Source of the DNA: Lachnospiraceae bacterium
GTDB lineage: Bacteria > Bacillota > Clostridia > Lachnospirales > Lachnospiraceae
Assembly: GCA_017463225.1 (NCBI GenBank)
Contig: JAFTPO010000056.1
Span: 1-64,000, forward strand
Reading direction: 5' to 3'
Length of the DNA stretch: 64,000 nucleotides
Below the pieces are notes generated by a model. That model ran no database searches. It was not told where the DNA came from and was given only the letters and a program-made list of their open reading frames with translations. Position numbers and translations under genes: made by a program. Positions 36,002 through 44,637 of the stretch are shown one piece after another (position 1 is the stretch's first letter; every line of letters starts with the position of its first letter).

Positions 36002-37723
36002 TTAATACTCATCACCGGTAGTATATACTATCTTCTTCATCTCCATCATAGATGTAATACCATTAAGAACATGCTTTGCAGCACCCATCTTTAGAGTAAG
36101 CATACCCTCTGCCAAAGCCTGTTTCTCAATAACATCTGCAGTTGAACCTCTGGCAATAACCGCCTGGAGTTCCTTCGATACAGGCATCATCTCATACACA
36201 CCGATTCGTCCTGCATATCCGGTATCGCCGCAAAGAGTACATCCTGTTGGCTCATATACAATAACATCATCCTCGTCGTCTTCTACACCAAGAATCTTCT
36301 TCTCCTCCGGTTCAGCGAGTCTTGGCTGTTTGCAAGAAGTGCAAAGTCTTCTTACAAGTCTCTGAGCGATAACGCCTACCAGCGCATCTCCTGCAACATA
36401 TGGCTCGATACCCATATCAATAATACGGGTAACTGTTGATGCCGCTGAGTTTGTATGGAGTGTTGATACAACAAGGTGTCCTGTAATAGCCGCCTGAACC
36501 GCTATCTGAGCAGTCTCACCATCTCGAATCTCTCCTATCATTATGATATCAGGGTCCTGACGAAGTATAGAACGAAGAGCTGCCGCGAAGGTCATCTCTG
36601 CCTTAACATTAACCTGCACCTGATTGATACCATCTATATTTGCCTCTACAGGATCCTCAACTGTGATAATATTAACATCCTCTGTGTTAAGTTCACTGAG
36701 AGATGTGTAAAGTGTAGTTGACTTACCGGAACCTGTTGGTCCGGTTACAAGGATAATACCATGTGGGTTACTTAAGATTCCATCGAACACCTTCAGTGTC
36801 TCAGGATCAAATCCAAGAGCCGACTTAGGCTTTGTAAGTCCGTCCTTGGAGGTAAGTCTCATAACCGTTTTCTCGCCGTATACAGTAGGAAGCATAGATA
36901 CACGGACATCATACTCTCTTCTGTCTACCATAATGGTTATACGACCGTCCTGTGGTTTTCTCTTCTCAGCGATATCCATACCACCTATAATCTTGATACG
37001 GGCACTAATAGCTGAAAGCAAGCTATAGTCATATGTCATAACCTGCTTAAGAGCACCATCTATACGATATCTAACTCTTACGCTTGTCTCAAGTGGCTCA
37101 ATATGTATATCAGAAGCTCTCTGTCTTACACCACCCTCAATAATCTGCTTAACAAGAAGTACTACAGGAGAATTCTCAATATCCTCGTTTATAGCATCCT
37201 CCTCAGCAGTAGTAAGACCATCCTGTTCCATCTCTCTACGATACTGCTCTGCAGCCTCCATAGCCTGTGAATTACCATAGTACTTACCTATGGCCTCATT
37301 CATATCATCTTCCATAGCAAGGAGTGGTTCTACCTGTGTATTAGTTGCAATACCAATATCATCTATAGCATTAAGATCCATAGGATCTACCATAGCCACC
37401 CTTAGCACGTTAGGATTCATCTCATCAAACCCAATAGGTATAGCTTTATATTTATTAACTAAAGTCTCCGGCACCAGCTTGAGTATCTCATCATCAAGTC
37501 TGCACGCCTTAAGCTCGATATAATCGAGACCCATCTGTGTGGTAAGCACTGTTACAAGAAGGTCCTGGCTGATGAAACCAAGCTCCATGATAACATTACC
37601 TATACGACCACCGTTCTCCTTTTGATAGGCAAGTGCCTCCATAAGCTGCTCTTCAGTAATAGCCCCAGCCTCTACAAGCAAATCACCTACACGAATCTTT
37701 TTTCTTCCGCTACTTATTCGCAT
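36002..37723 (-). CDS. pilB: Pilus extension ATPase PilB with MshEN-type N-domain
   Basis: PilB powers pilus polymerisation. The N-terminus shows two tandem segments, RVGDLLVEAGAITEEQLMEA and RIGNVIMELGFISQDLLVTV, separated as in the MshEN c-di-GMP-binding domain. The motor domain has Walker A GPTGSGKSTTLY, Walker B IIMIGEIRD, His box STLHTNSAA and a tetra-cysteine zinc site (CTSC and CTLC). I chose the ATG at 37723 (AGAGG upstream); a TTG at 37729 is possible. First gene of the pilus locus, with its own promoter. Confidence 0.96.
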   Translation of the reverse strand: MRISSGRKKIRVGDLLVEAGAITEEQLMEALAYQKENGGRIGNVIMELGFISQDLLVTVLTTQMGLDYIELKACRLDDEILKLVPETLVNKYKAIPIGFDEMNPNVLRVAMVDPMDLNAIDDIGIATNTQVEPLLAMEDDMNEAIGKYYGNSQAMEAAEQYRREMEQDGLTTAEEDAINEDIENSPVVLLVKQIIEGGVRQRASDIHIEPLETSVRVRYRIDGALKQVMTYDYSLLSAISARIKIIGGMDIAEKRKPQDGRITIMVDRREYDVRVSMLPTVYGEKTVMRLTSKDGLTKPKSALGFDPETLKVFDGILSNPHGIILVTGPTGSGKSTTLYTSLSELNTEDVNIITVEDPVEANIDGINQVQVNVKAEMTFAAALRSILRQDPDIIMIGEIRDGETAQIAVQAAITGHLVVSTLHTNSAASTVTRIIDMGIEPYVAGDALVGVIAQRLVRRLCTSCKQPRLAEPEEKKILGVEDDEDDVIVYEPTGCTLCGDTGYAGRIGVYEMMPVSKELQAVIARGSTADVIEKQALAEGMLTLKMGAAKHVLNGITSMMEMKKIVYTTGDEY

Positions 37724-37753
37724 AGTCAAATACCTCTCTACATAATTTTAGTT

Positions 37754-37781
37754 ATTATAATTTTATCATATCTTGTCGCAA
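37754..37781 (-). promoter_or_regulatory. SigA-type promoter of the pilus operon
   Basis: On the minus strand TTGCGA (37776-37781) is 16 bases from a consensus TATAAT (37754-37759), about 30 bases before the pilB ATG. I found no c-di-GMP riboswitch in the short leader. Confidence 0.65.
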
Positions 37782-37842
37782 TTGAAAAGGAATTTTTTAT
37801 CCATTCAAATCCCTCTCCATATTATATCCCCATCAAAATAAA

Positions 37843-39150
37843 CTATATAATACCCAAATCATAAATATTTTTCATTACGCCAAAATTACCTAAAGTAATA
37901 ATCACTCCAAATAACAATTGTTTCTTCCTATATGTTAGGTTCTTCCATATATCACATGCAAGAACGGACGCAACCACAATCATAGCAATATATAAAAAAG
38001 TATATGTTCTTTCATACCTTTGCCATCCGGTGTTAGCAAAGCCTACAACTACACGTCCTGCAAAGCCCGCTACCAGTATAGTCGTCATCCAAATAAACTT
38101 TTCGTTTTTTCCATAAATATAATACATACACAGCACAATCGCCAAAAGAGCTAATGCTCCGCAAATTATTACAACCCACGCTCTAAATCCAACTGAACAT
38201 GTTCCAAATATGTAATCAAATTCTGGTGGTATCCATGTCATAAACCAGAAAGCCAGTGGAATAAATGATAAAAATCTAGGCAGTATCTTTTTTGTTGCAA
38301 ACCATACCACAACGATAAGTACTATAACCAAACAAAGAAATGCAAAATTATGTTCAAAAACTATATGTCTAAAGGTGGACGATAAGCCTATAGTCACTTT
38401 GTCAAAAAATCCATAATCATGCGCACCATAAAAGGACTTTCTCTCATATCTTGCCTGATTATTTGGCGATAGCAAATGCCACAGGAAGTTCCCTACAGAT
38501 ATACCTAATTGAACCAAGAAAACAATATATCTTCTCTTTTTTACCAGCGCCATCACAAGAGCTACGCCAAAAATGATTATGCCCATCACAGACAATTCTT
38601 CCTTATTGGTTGAAAAAATAGTCATCAACAAAATTCCTATCATTTGATACCATTTTATGTTCTCATCTTTATAGTTTTTTACTATAGTCAAGCAAGCTAC
38701 CATAAACGAAGCCGCCACCCATATATATGTCATAGTCGATACTCGCCAACCTATTTCATAATAATCAACAAAGGACAATGTACACATCATAGCCGACAGC
38801 ACAAACAAATGTGGTACTTTATCACTCATTAATCCATATTTTTTTATAAGCTGATACATTAACACAAAGCAAATCATCTCAACACAAAACCATACCCTGT
38901 AATCAAAATGCATCATTACATATATTAGAGGATTAATCAGATATCTCCCACTCCAACCATTGCAAATATTGGGCAAATTTTTTATCTCCAACCATAGATT
39001 ATCCTTCAACCCTGCTAAAACAGCATAATCGTCTCCAAACACCTCAAAAGAAGCTATATGCAAAAATGCCACAACAACAAGAAAATAAATATAAGGAAAC
39101 GCCTTATGGTTAAACAAGTCCTCTATCATAATATCTTTTAGTTTTTTCAT
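37843..39150 (-). CDS. Polytopic membrane protein, DUF6056/GT-C-like
   Basis: The 435-aa protein has about 11 hydrophobic segments. After the first helix it carries FGDDYAVLAG and, further on, NGWSGRYLINPLIY. A DD pair in the first outer loop and a W-x-GRY motif are seen in GT-C-fold glycosyltransferases that use polyprenyl-linked sugars, and in the DUF6056 family. Function is therefore inferred only. It is the last gene of the glycan island, upstream of pilB on the same strand, and could be transcribed into pilB. Confidence 0.6.
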   Translation of the reverse strand: MKKLKDIMIEDLFNHKAFPYIYFLVVVAFLHIASFEVFGDDYAVLAGLKDNLWLEIKNLPNICNGWSGRYLINPLIYVMMHFDYRVWFCVEMICFVLMYQLIKKYGLMSDKVPHLFVLSAMMCTLSFVDYYEIGWRVSTMTYIWVAASFMVACLTIVKNYKDENIKWYQMIGILLMTIFSTNKEELSVMGIIIFGVALVMALVKKRRYIVFLVQLGISVGNFLWHLLSPNNQARYERKSFYGAHDYGFFDKVTIGLSSTFRHIVFEHNFAFLCLVIVLIVVVWFATKKILPRFLSFIPLAFWFMTWIPPEFDYIFGTCSVGFRAWVVIICGALALLAIVLCMYYIYGKNEKFIWMTTILVAGFAGRVVVGFANTGWQRYERTYTFLYIAMIVVASVLACDIWKNLTYRKKQLLFGVIITLGNFGVMKNIYDLGII

Positions 39151-39199
39151 AATATAATATTCCTTTCTTCATTATTATTTTACCTAAATTGACAACCCT

Positions 39200-40579
39200 T
39201 TACGTTTTTGAACCAATCTTAGAATCCAAACGTCCAAGTACAAACTTACAAACCACATTCACAAACAAATATAAACATACAGATAAAACAAAATTGTAAT
39301 TTAAGCAAAGAAAAGCAATCACAGCTATAAAAATTCTAATCCAAACAAAAACATAAGGTACTTTTAAATGCACAAAGATTTCTAAAGCAGCAAGCCATAT
39401 CAACGAAGAAACAACGCTGGCTATTCCTATAGCCTCCACACTTTCTCCACCAACAAAAGCTACCCAATTCAATACTACAGACACAATTAAAACAAAAATA
39501 TTAATAACCAAAAAAACATTATTCTTTTTCAGAACCTTGCAAACATTATTGTATACTCCCATCACTATCATTTTCACCAGAATGGTAACATATAATATCT
39601 TTATTACAGGAATACTATCTGTGTACTGAGGAACAAACTCTCTTAAAATCACCTCTAATACATAATATGTAGCAAGAAACAAAATACCTAAATCCAACAT
39701 TATATTGTGAAGTTTTTCAAAAGTTTTTCCTTCATCATTCTCTCTCACCAAATACGGATAACAGATGCCATTTACATAGGTCATCAATGCATAAACTGCA
39801 TTTATTATTGAAACCGCAAACGCATATATCGCAAAATCATATACACTAAATAAATGCTGTACAAATATCAAATCAACATTAATTAGTATTAACCCTATCA
39901 ATTCGCTTAGCATAACATATGATCCCGACTTTATAAAACCTTTAACGTCACACCACACATTTTTTATTTTTTCTCGCTTTCCAAATGCAATATCACAATT
40001 AATTGCAATTTGATATATCATAGCAAACAGATTAATAAACAAAACTTGAGGCAATACTTCTCTGCTATCATCAGTTACGCCAAAAAACAAACCAATTGCT
40101 AAAATACACCACAGTAATGATTGTGCACCTTGGACAGTGGTATCTTTTTTAAACCGTTTAGTAAACTGATTTATAAGTGAAAAATAACAATTTAAATTTA
40201 TTAATGGTACATTCAGCGCCACATAAAAATAACTTAATTTATACTCCTTGAAACAAAACAAAGCAAACACAACCATTCCCACCGTTACCAACATCTGCAT
40301 AATTAACAGAATAAGAAAATATGCTCTAAACTTATCTTTTGGCAATTGATCATAATTTAACTTTCCATATTCCAAGTATACACCATTAATAAACCCAAAA
40401 TGAAGCAAGCCTGCGAAAGCGATGTATGTAGTGTATATTTTATATTCAGCATAAGCTTCATATGTCAAACACAATGGCATAATCAATCCAACAATATTGG
40501 TCACTAAAACTGTCACCATCCCCGTAGTAACTACATACTTTAAATTCTTTTTTAATTCACCTTTTTCTATTGCATTCAT
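39200..40579 (-). CDS. Polysaccharide flippase (Wzx/MOP superfamily)
   Basis: The 459-aa protein has about 12-14 membrane helices and the look of Wzx-type exporters: MNAIEKGELKKNLKYVVTTGMVTVLVTNIVGL at the N-terminus and paired helical bundles. It would flip lipid-linked glycan repeats across the membrane. Its start overlaps the end of the upstream 263-aa gene by 23 bases. The cluster has no obvious polymerase, so the glycan may be short. Confidence 0.8.
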   Translation of the reverse strand: MNAIEKGELKKNLKYVVTTGMVTVLVTNIVGLIMPLCLTYEAYAEYKIYTTYIAFAGLLHFGFINGVYLEYGKLNYDQLPKDKFRAYFLILLIMQMLVTVGMVVFALFCFKEYKLSYFYVALNVPLINLNCYFSLINQFTKRFKKDTTVQGAQSLLWCILAIGLFFGVTDDSREVLPQVLFINLFAMIYQIAINCDIAFGKREKIKNVWCDVKGFIKSGSYVMLSELIGLILINVDLIFVQHLFSVYDFAIYAFAVSIINAVYALMTYVNGICYPYLVRENDEGKTFEKLHNIMLDLGILFLATYYVLEVILREFVPQYTDSIPVIKILYVTILVKMIVMGVYNNVCKVLKKNNVFLVINIFVLIVSVVLNWVAFVGGESVEAIGIASVVSSLIWLAALEIFVHLKVPYVFVWIRIFIAVIAFLCLNYNFVLSVCLYLFVNVVCKFVLGRLDSKIGSKT

Positions 40580-41348
40580 ATTTCGGTCCCATTTTAAGAA
40601 TTCTAAATATCACATCCATCATTTTCCCGCGTTTTGCATCAACACTATATTCACCAATCACGAGAAGTATATTTTTAACAAACATCCTTAATCTGCTACA
40701 GTCATATCTTTGACCATCCGTTCCACAAACCCCACAAAAATCCGGATACAATACAAACCTGTCGCATTTCACATGATTATTAACTGTTCGTTCATACATC
40801 ACATATTCAATTGCGCGACCGTTTTTCTCGTCACACTCTTCCCCCATATCAGTATAAAACTCTAAAAAATCTTTTCTACTAATTTTATAAAACAATGTAA
40901 AACAATACCTAATATTGTTATATGCTAAAAACTGGTTAGTATTTTTTTCTTTATGTATTAACGAATTAATGTTTTTTACAAACACCCTTCCCGTACACTT
41001 ATATATGAACTCTTCCTCTTTCAACAACTCGCTATACTTTATCCCATATTCCATCAAAACAGCCTCGCCATAAGATTTTCCTAAACGAATGGTTTTTTCT
41101 ATATCTGTTTTAACATAAATATATTCAAACTGTTTTTTGTATTTTTCAGCAATGCTCATTATATGTTTGGTTGGAAATTCATATCCTGAATTCTCTACAA
41201 ACACAACCTTATCGAAATTGCTTTCTTTAATATACCTTATAATGGTATTCACGTACTGATTTAACCTATCTTTTGTATCTGTAACTACAACATTCGTATT
41301 ATTGAATACACCACTATCTATCGTTCCAGTCAATAATAACCCACTCAT
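40557..41348 (-). CDS. Unknown protein of glycan clusters, possible glycosyltransferase-like fold
   Basis: I do not recognise a named family. The 263-aa soluble protein starts MSGLLLTGTIDSGVFNNTNV, then has DTKDRLNQYVNTI and VVFVENSGYEF, a FIYKCTGRVFVKNIN segment and several Cys near the end (CGVCGTDGQRYDC). I recall similar proteins in capsule and LPS-type clusters, annotated only as hypothetical. It starts 1 base after the FkbM gene stop and overlaps the flippase gene, so it belongs to the glycan operon. Confidence 0.55.
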   Translation of the reverse strand: MSGLLLTGTIDSGVFNNTNVVVTDTKDRLNQYVNTIIRYIKESNFDKVVFVENSGYEFPTKHIMSIAEKYKKQFEYIYVKTDIEKTIRLGKSYGEAVLMEYGIKYSELLKEEEFIYKCTGRVFVKNINSLIHKEKNTNQFLAYNNIRYCFTLFYKISRKDFLEFYTDMGEECDEKNGRAIEYVMYERTVNNHVKCDRFVLYPDFCGVCGTDGQRYDCSRLRMFVKNILLVIGEYSVDAKRGKMMDVIFRILKMGPKYECNRKR

Positions 41349-41349
41349 A

Positions 41350-42222
41350 TTATCCTCTACACGCCTTTATAACACCATATCTAAAATACGGTGGTTTTAT
41401 ATTCTTGTCATATATAAACAAAATCTTATTTTTCCGTTTTTGAACTCTGTATCCTTCCAAGTAATTTGTTATCTCTTTGTAATCATTTGCTTTGTGATAA
41501 ACACACAACAATAACACACATTGAGGATTTACGTCTAAAATACTTTTTGCTCCAATCAAAGCATTTAACTCCTCTCCTTCTATATCCATTTTAATCAAAT
41601 CAATTTTCGAATCTCTCAAGGATTCAATGTCATCCAATTTTACAACATCCCCACGACTATAATCAGATACAAACCTTTTAATAATATGAACCTTTTCCTT
41701 CCAAGGTTCAAATGTAAACCTCAATGCTTCTACCCAATCCTCATCATATTCAAATATATAAACATTTTCAGAATGTTCAATTACACTTAAAGCAAAGTTA
41801 CCTTCCGCTCCACCTAAATCCAATACTGTATCATAATGCCTTTCCTGTAATTCAGCATCCAAGTATTTATGCGGAGAGTCATCATCCTGTTCCATCAACA
41901 AGGTACGATAGTAATCCACAATTTGTTTTTTTGACATTTTTCTAGGAAAGTACAGTTTGTGGCCCATATCATCATACAAATATTTTAAACCATTTCTATC
42001 ATCACAAGATATTTCAATTTCTTTCGCACAGTATTTATCTGTAAAATCATAATTAAAAACTTCCAGACCCTTATTTTGAATATAGTTTAACTCTGATTTG
42101 TATTTTCCATATTCATTTGATGCAAAATACTCTTTTATTTCTTTTTTTAATTTCCTTTTCCATACATCGCTATGAATATATAGACTATGTATATAATTAA
42201 TTATTCTTTTTATAAAACTCAT
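41350..42222 (-). CDS. FkbM-family SAM methyltransferase
   Basis: The 290-aa protein has the SAM motif VLDLGGAEGNFALSVIEHS followed by IFEYDEDWVEAL, and the FkbM-typical IDLIKMDIEGEELNALIGA. These enzymes O-methylate sugars or other small groups; in a glycan cluster a sugar methylation is the natural guess. An N-terminal extension of about 110 residues precedes the SAM domain. Its start overlaps the upstream glycosyltransferase by 4 bases (ATGA). Confidence 0.85.
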   Translation of the reverse strand: MSFIKRIINYIHSLYIHSDVWKRKLKKEIKEYFASNEYGKYKSELNYIQNKGLEVFNYDFTDKYCAKEIEISCDDRNGLKYLYDDMGHKLYFPRKMSKKQIVDYYRTLLMEQDDDSPHKYLDAELQERHYDTVLDLGGAEGNFALSVIEHSENVYIFEYDEDWVEALRFTFEPWKEKVHIIKRFVSDYSRGDVVKLDDIESLRDSKIDLIKMDIEGEELNALIGAKSILDVNPQCVLLLCVYHKANDYKEITNYLEGYRVQKRKNKILFIYDKNIKPPYFRYGVIKACRG

Positions 42223-43496
42223 ACCTTTATTACCTTAATTCTCAACCAATTATAGAACTTATAAACAAAAGAAAATAACCTATAATTTCTAATCTTTATA
42301 TCTTCACATCCAACATTATCAATGATTTTTTCATCTTTAATACTAGAGATCAATTGATTATTAAATATAAATCTGTATCCATTTCCCGATTGTTTATCAT
42401 TACACAAATCAATCAGTAAATCATAATCATTTACGACCTCTGAAAGAGAATATCTGTTTTTCACAATTCCACATTGGTATTTATCTACCATGCATGGTAT
42501 ATTACCAGCTTCATCATTAGTTAATATAACAGCACCCGTCTCAAGAGCTTCAAAGAAAGTATAAGAATAAGTTTCCGGCCAAATCGACCATAAGACAACC
42601 ACATCAATCTTATCTTCTATCATTTTATCTCGCATAAGCATAAGATTATCTTTAGAAAAGTACCCCTTCTTCTGCAATGCCCCAGACGGCTTTGTCGCAT
42701 CCGAATACTCTATAAAGCATATATTGTTTTCATTCTTGTTTATGGCATCTGTCCAATATTCGTAACCTTTAAAAAACCTGCTGTTACCTAAATACGCAAC
42801 TTTGATTTGTTCACCATGTTCCTTATATTTTATTTTTTTCTCATATGTAACTGGAATCTGGTGTTCCAACACCATAACTCTATTCATCTTCCCAAATGCC
42901 AATTCCCAAACTGTTTTTGCACATTCAGAAGGAGCTATAATGGTGATTCTATTTTTAAATTTGCAGAAAAACTTTTTGTACTTTCCGAAGTGTTCCTGCC
43001 TATTTGCACAATATTTACAGCCACCTTTTTCTTCACATTTAACCTGACAAAAAATCTTTTCGTCATTTAACAAAAGCTGATTTTCACAAACACAATAATA
43101 GTCGTGAACAAAAAATTTTATAGGTACCTCAAACAACTCTACAAAGCTCTCAATATCGATAACTTCGATATCTTTAAAATGGTGAATATGTACATCCACT
43201 AATTTATTATGTTTTAAATTATATTTCACTATATCAATTATAGATTCTATATCTGTAGAAATCTCTAAATCTCGTTCATCTACTTTACATCCATATTTCT
43301 TTACTAATGTTTTCTGACTTATAGGACTTTTCACTGTCTTGGGATATATAAAAACAATACTAATGTCATTATTCATCAATTCTCTACTGTATTCCAACAA
43401 GTATCTACTTACTCCTCCATGCATAATCATATAATCTCCATATGAAATGCAAACTACAAATCTTTGATTTTTTACTAGTATTTTATCATAATTCAT
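42219..43496 (-). CDS. GT-B fold glycosyltransferase (GT4/GT1-like)
   Basis: The 425-aa protein begins with a CISYGDYMIMHGGVSRYLLEY segment typical of GT4 acceptor domains, and has the C-terminal nucleotide-sugar region IWPETYSYTFFEALETGAVI with the E-x7-E arrangement. A Cys-rich insert near residue 150 (CVCENQLL, CQVKCEEKGGCKYC) could bind a metal and occurs in some capsular GTs. First gene of the minus-strand glycan operon; divergent from the GT2 gene. Confidence 0.82.
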   Translation of the reverse strand: MNYDKILVKNQRFVVCISYGDYMIMHGGVSRYLLEYSRELMNNDISIVFIYPKTVKSPISQKTLVKKYGCKVDERDLEISTDIESIIDIVKYNLKHNKLVDVHIHHFKDIEVIDIESFVELFEVPIKFFVHDYYCVCENQLLLNDEKIFCQVKCEEKGGCKYCANRQEHFGKYKKFFCKFKNRITIIAPSECAKTVWELAFGKMNRVMVLEHQIPVTYEKKIKYKEHGEQIKVAYLGNSRFFKGYEYWTDAINKNENNICFIEYSDATKPSGALQKKGYFSKDNLMLMRDKMIEDKIDVVVLWSIWPETYSYTFFEALETGAVILTNDEAGNIPCMVDKYQCGIVKNRYSLSEVVNDYDLLIDLCNDKQSGNGYRFIFNNQLISSIKDEKIIDNVGCEDIKIRNYRLFSFVYKFYNWLRIKVIKV

Positions 43497-43518
43497 AAAT
43501 CAAAACCCTATGTCCTTC

Positions 43519-43547
43519 TTGTAAAATCACAATATATAATATAAAAT
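43519..43547 (+). promoter_or_regulatory. Candidate promoter of the GT2 gene
   Basis: TTGTAA (43519-43524) is 17 bases from TAAAAT (43542-43547), about 28 bases before the chosen ATG. It overlaps the divergent promoter of the minus-strand glycan operon. Confidence 0.45.
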
Positions 43548-43563
43548 ACGCTATATAAAACAA
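43536..43563 (-). promoter_or_regulatory. Candidate promoter of the minus-strand glycan operon
   Basis: On the minus strand TTGTTT (43558-43563) is 16 bases from TATTAT (43536-43541). The start point would be about 30 bases before the GT-B gene ATG. The two divergent promoters share the same 45 bases, so only one polymerase could bind at a time. Confidence 0.45.
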
Positions 43564-43574
43564 TGGAGGAAACT

Positions 43575-44558
43575 ATGAAATCATTATCTTTTATAATTCC
43601 TGTTTATAATGGTGAAAAATATATATCCCGATGTTTAAAAAGTGTATTTAGCCAAGATTACCCTTATTTAGAAATCATCATTATCGATGATGGTTCTTCG
43701 GATAACAGTGTTGAAATTATAAAAAAATCTATATTATTATACAATAAAAAAAATTACAATACAATAATTATATCCCAAAAAAACGCAGGAGTATCGCAGG
43801 CAAGAAATAAGGGTATCAATGTTTCGACCTCTGATTATATAGCCTTTTTAGATCAGGACGATTACATACTTCCTAATTTTTGCAAGAAATTTATGTCAGA
43901 AGTCAAAAGCATACCTTACGACATGGTAATCGGTGGTTTTATAAGGAAAAACAAAAATAACAAAACAACAAGAATTATGAAAGCTAACAACAGCGATTGG
44001 TCAAAATTCTGTCTTACTTATCCATGGGCAAGAATTATAAGACGTGCTTTTTTAATATCAAATAACATATTATTCAAAAACACCACTATCGGAGAAGATA
44101 TTTATTTTGATTTAATATCATATTCACACACAAAAAATATAAAAATGATACCTGATTGTCTATATGTATGGAACAACAATCCGCAATCTGTTTCAAACAC
44201 AAAATATACAACTATCAACAAATCAGTAAATCCTATCGAAACATTTAATCTGATATTAAATGATTTTAATAAACCAAATACTATACCAGATGATTATATC
44301 GAGTATTATTTTATTAAATTTATAGTGTGGTTTCTACTGACCAATGCACGCAAGAGCACAAAACAAGATATAATAAAAACGCGCGACAAACTTTTCCATT
44401 GGTTAGAAATCAATTTTCCAAATTATTCTTGCAATAAAAATCTATCTTTGTTTCTTCCAAAGGGCGATATCGTACGCAACAAATTAGCTGTATTTATCTA
44501 TATGAAGCTAAAACATTTTAAAATAGATACTTTGATTTTTTCTATTCTATCAAAATAA
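43575..44558 (+). CDS. Glycosyltransferase family 2
   Basis: The 327-aa protein has the GT-A hallmarks: SFIIPVYNGEKYISRCLKSV, IIIIDDGSSDNS, NAGVSQARNKGI and FLDQDD (the DxD-type metal site). It likely adds a sugar to a lipid-linked glycan. I chose the ATG at 43575, 5 bases after GGAGG; the upstream ATG at 43563 overlaps that site. It is strongly AT-rich with many Lys, Asn and Ile, unlike flanking housekeeping genes. The only plus-strand gene of the glycan island. Confidence 0.9.
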   Translation: MKSLSFIIPVYNGEKYISRCLKSVFSQDYPYLEIIIIDDGSSDNSVEIIKKSILLYNKKNYNTIIISQKNAGVSQARNKGINVSTSDYIAFLDQDDYILPNFCKKFMSEVKSIPYDMVIGGFIRKNKNNKTTRIMKANNSDWSKFCLTYPWARIIRRAFLISNNILFKNTTIGEDIYFDLISYSHTKNIKMIPDCLYVWNNNPQSVSNTKYTTINKSVNPIETFNLILNDFNKPNTIPDDYIEYYFIKFIVWFLLTNARKSTKQDIIKTRDKLFHWLEINFPNYSCNKNLSLFLPKGDIVRNKLAVFIYMKLKHFKIDTLIFSILSK

Positions 44559-44585
44559 ATAAACTATATAAATTTTTGGAAAAGC

Positions 44586-44613
44586 ACTTTTTCTTCCCCC
44601 ACAACATATTATA
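44586..44613 (+). promoter_or_regulatory. SigK/SigE-type promoter of sigK
   Basis: AC (44586-44587) is followed 17 bases later by CATATTATA (44605-44613), which fits the SigK pattern AC-N16/17-CATAnnnTA and in part SigE. It lies 25 bases before the sigK ATG. The match rests on few bases. Confidence 0.45.
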
Positions 44614-44637
44614 TACAAACAGCCTGTGGAGGTATCT

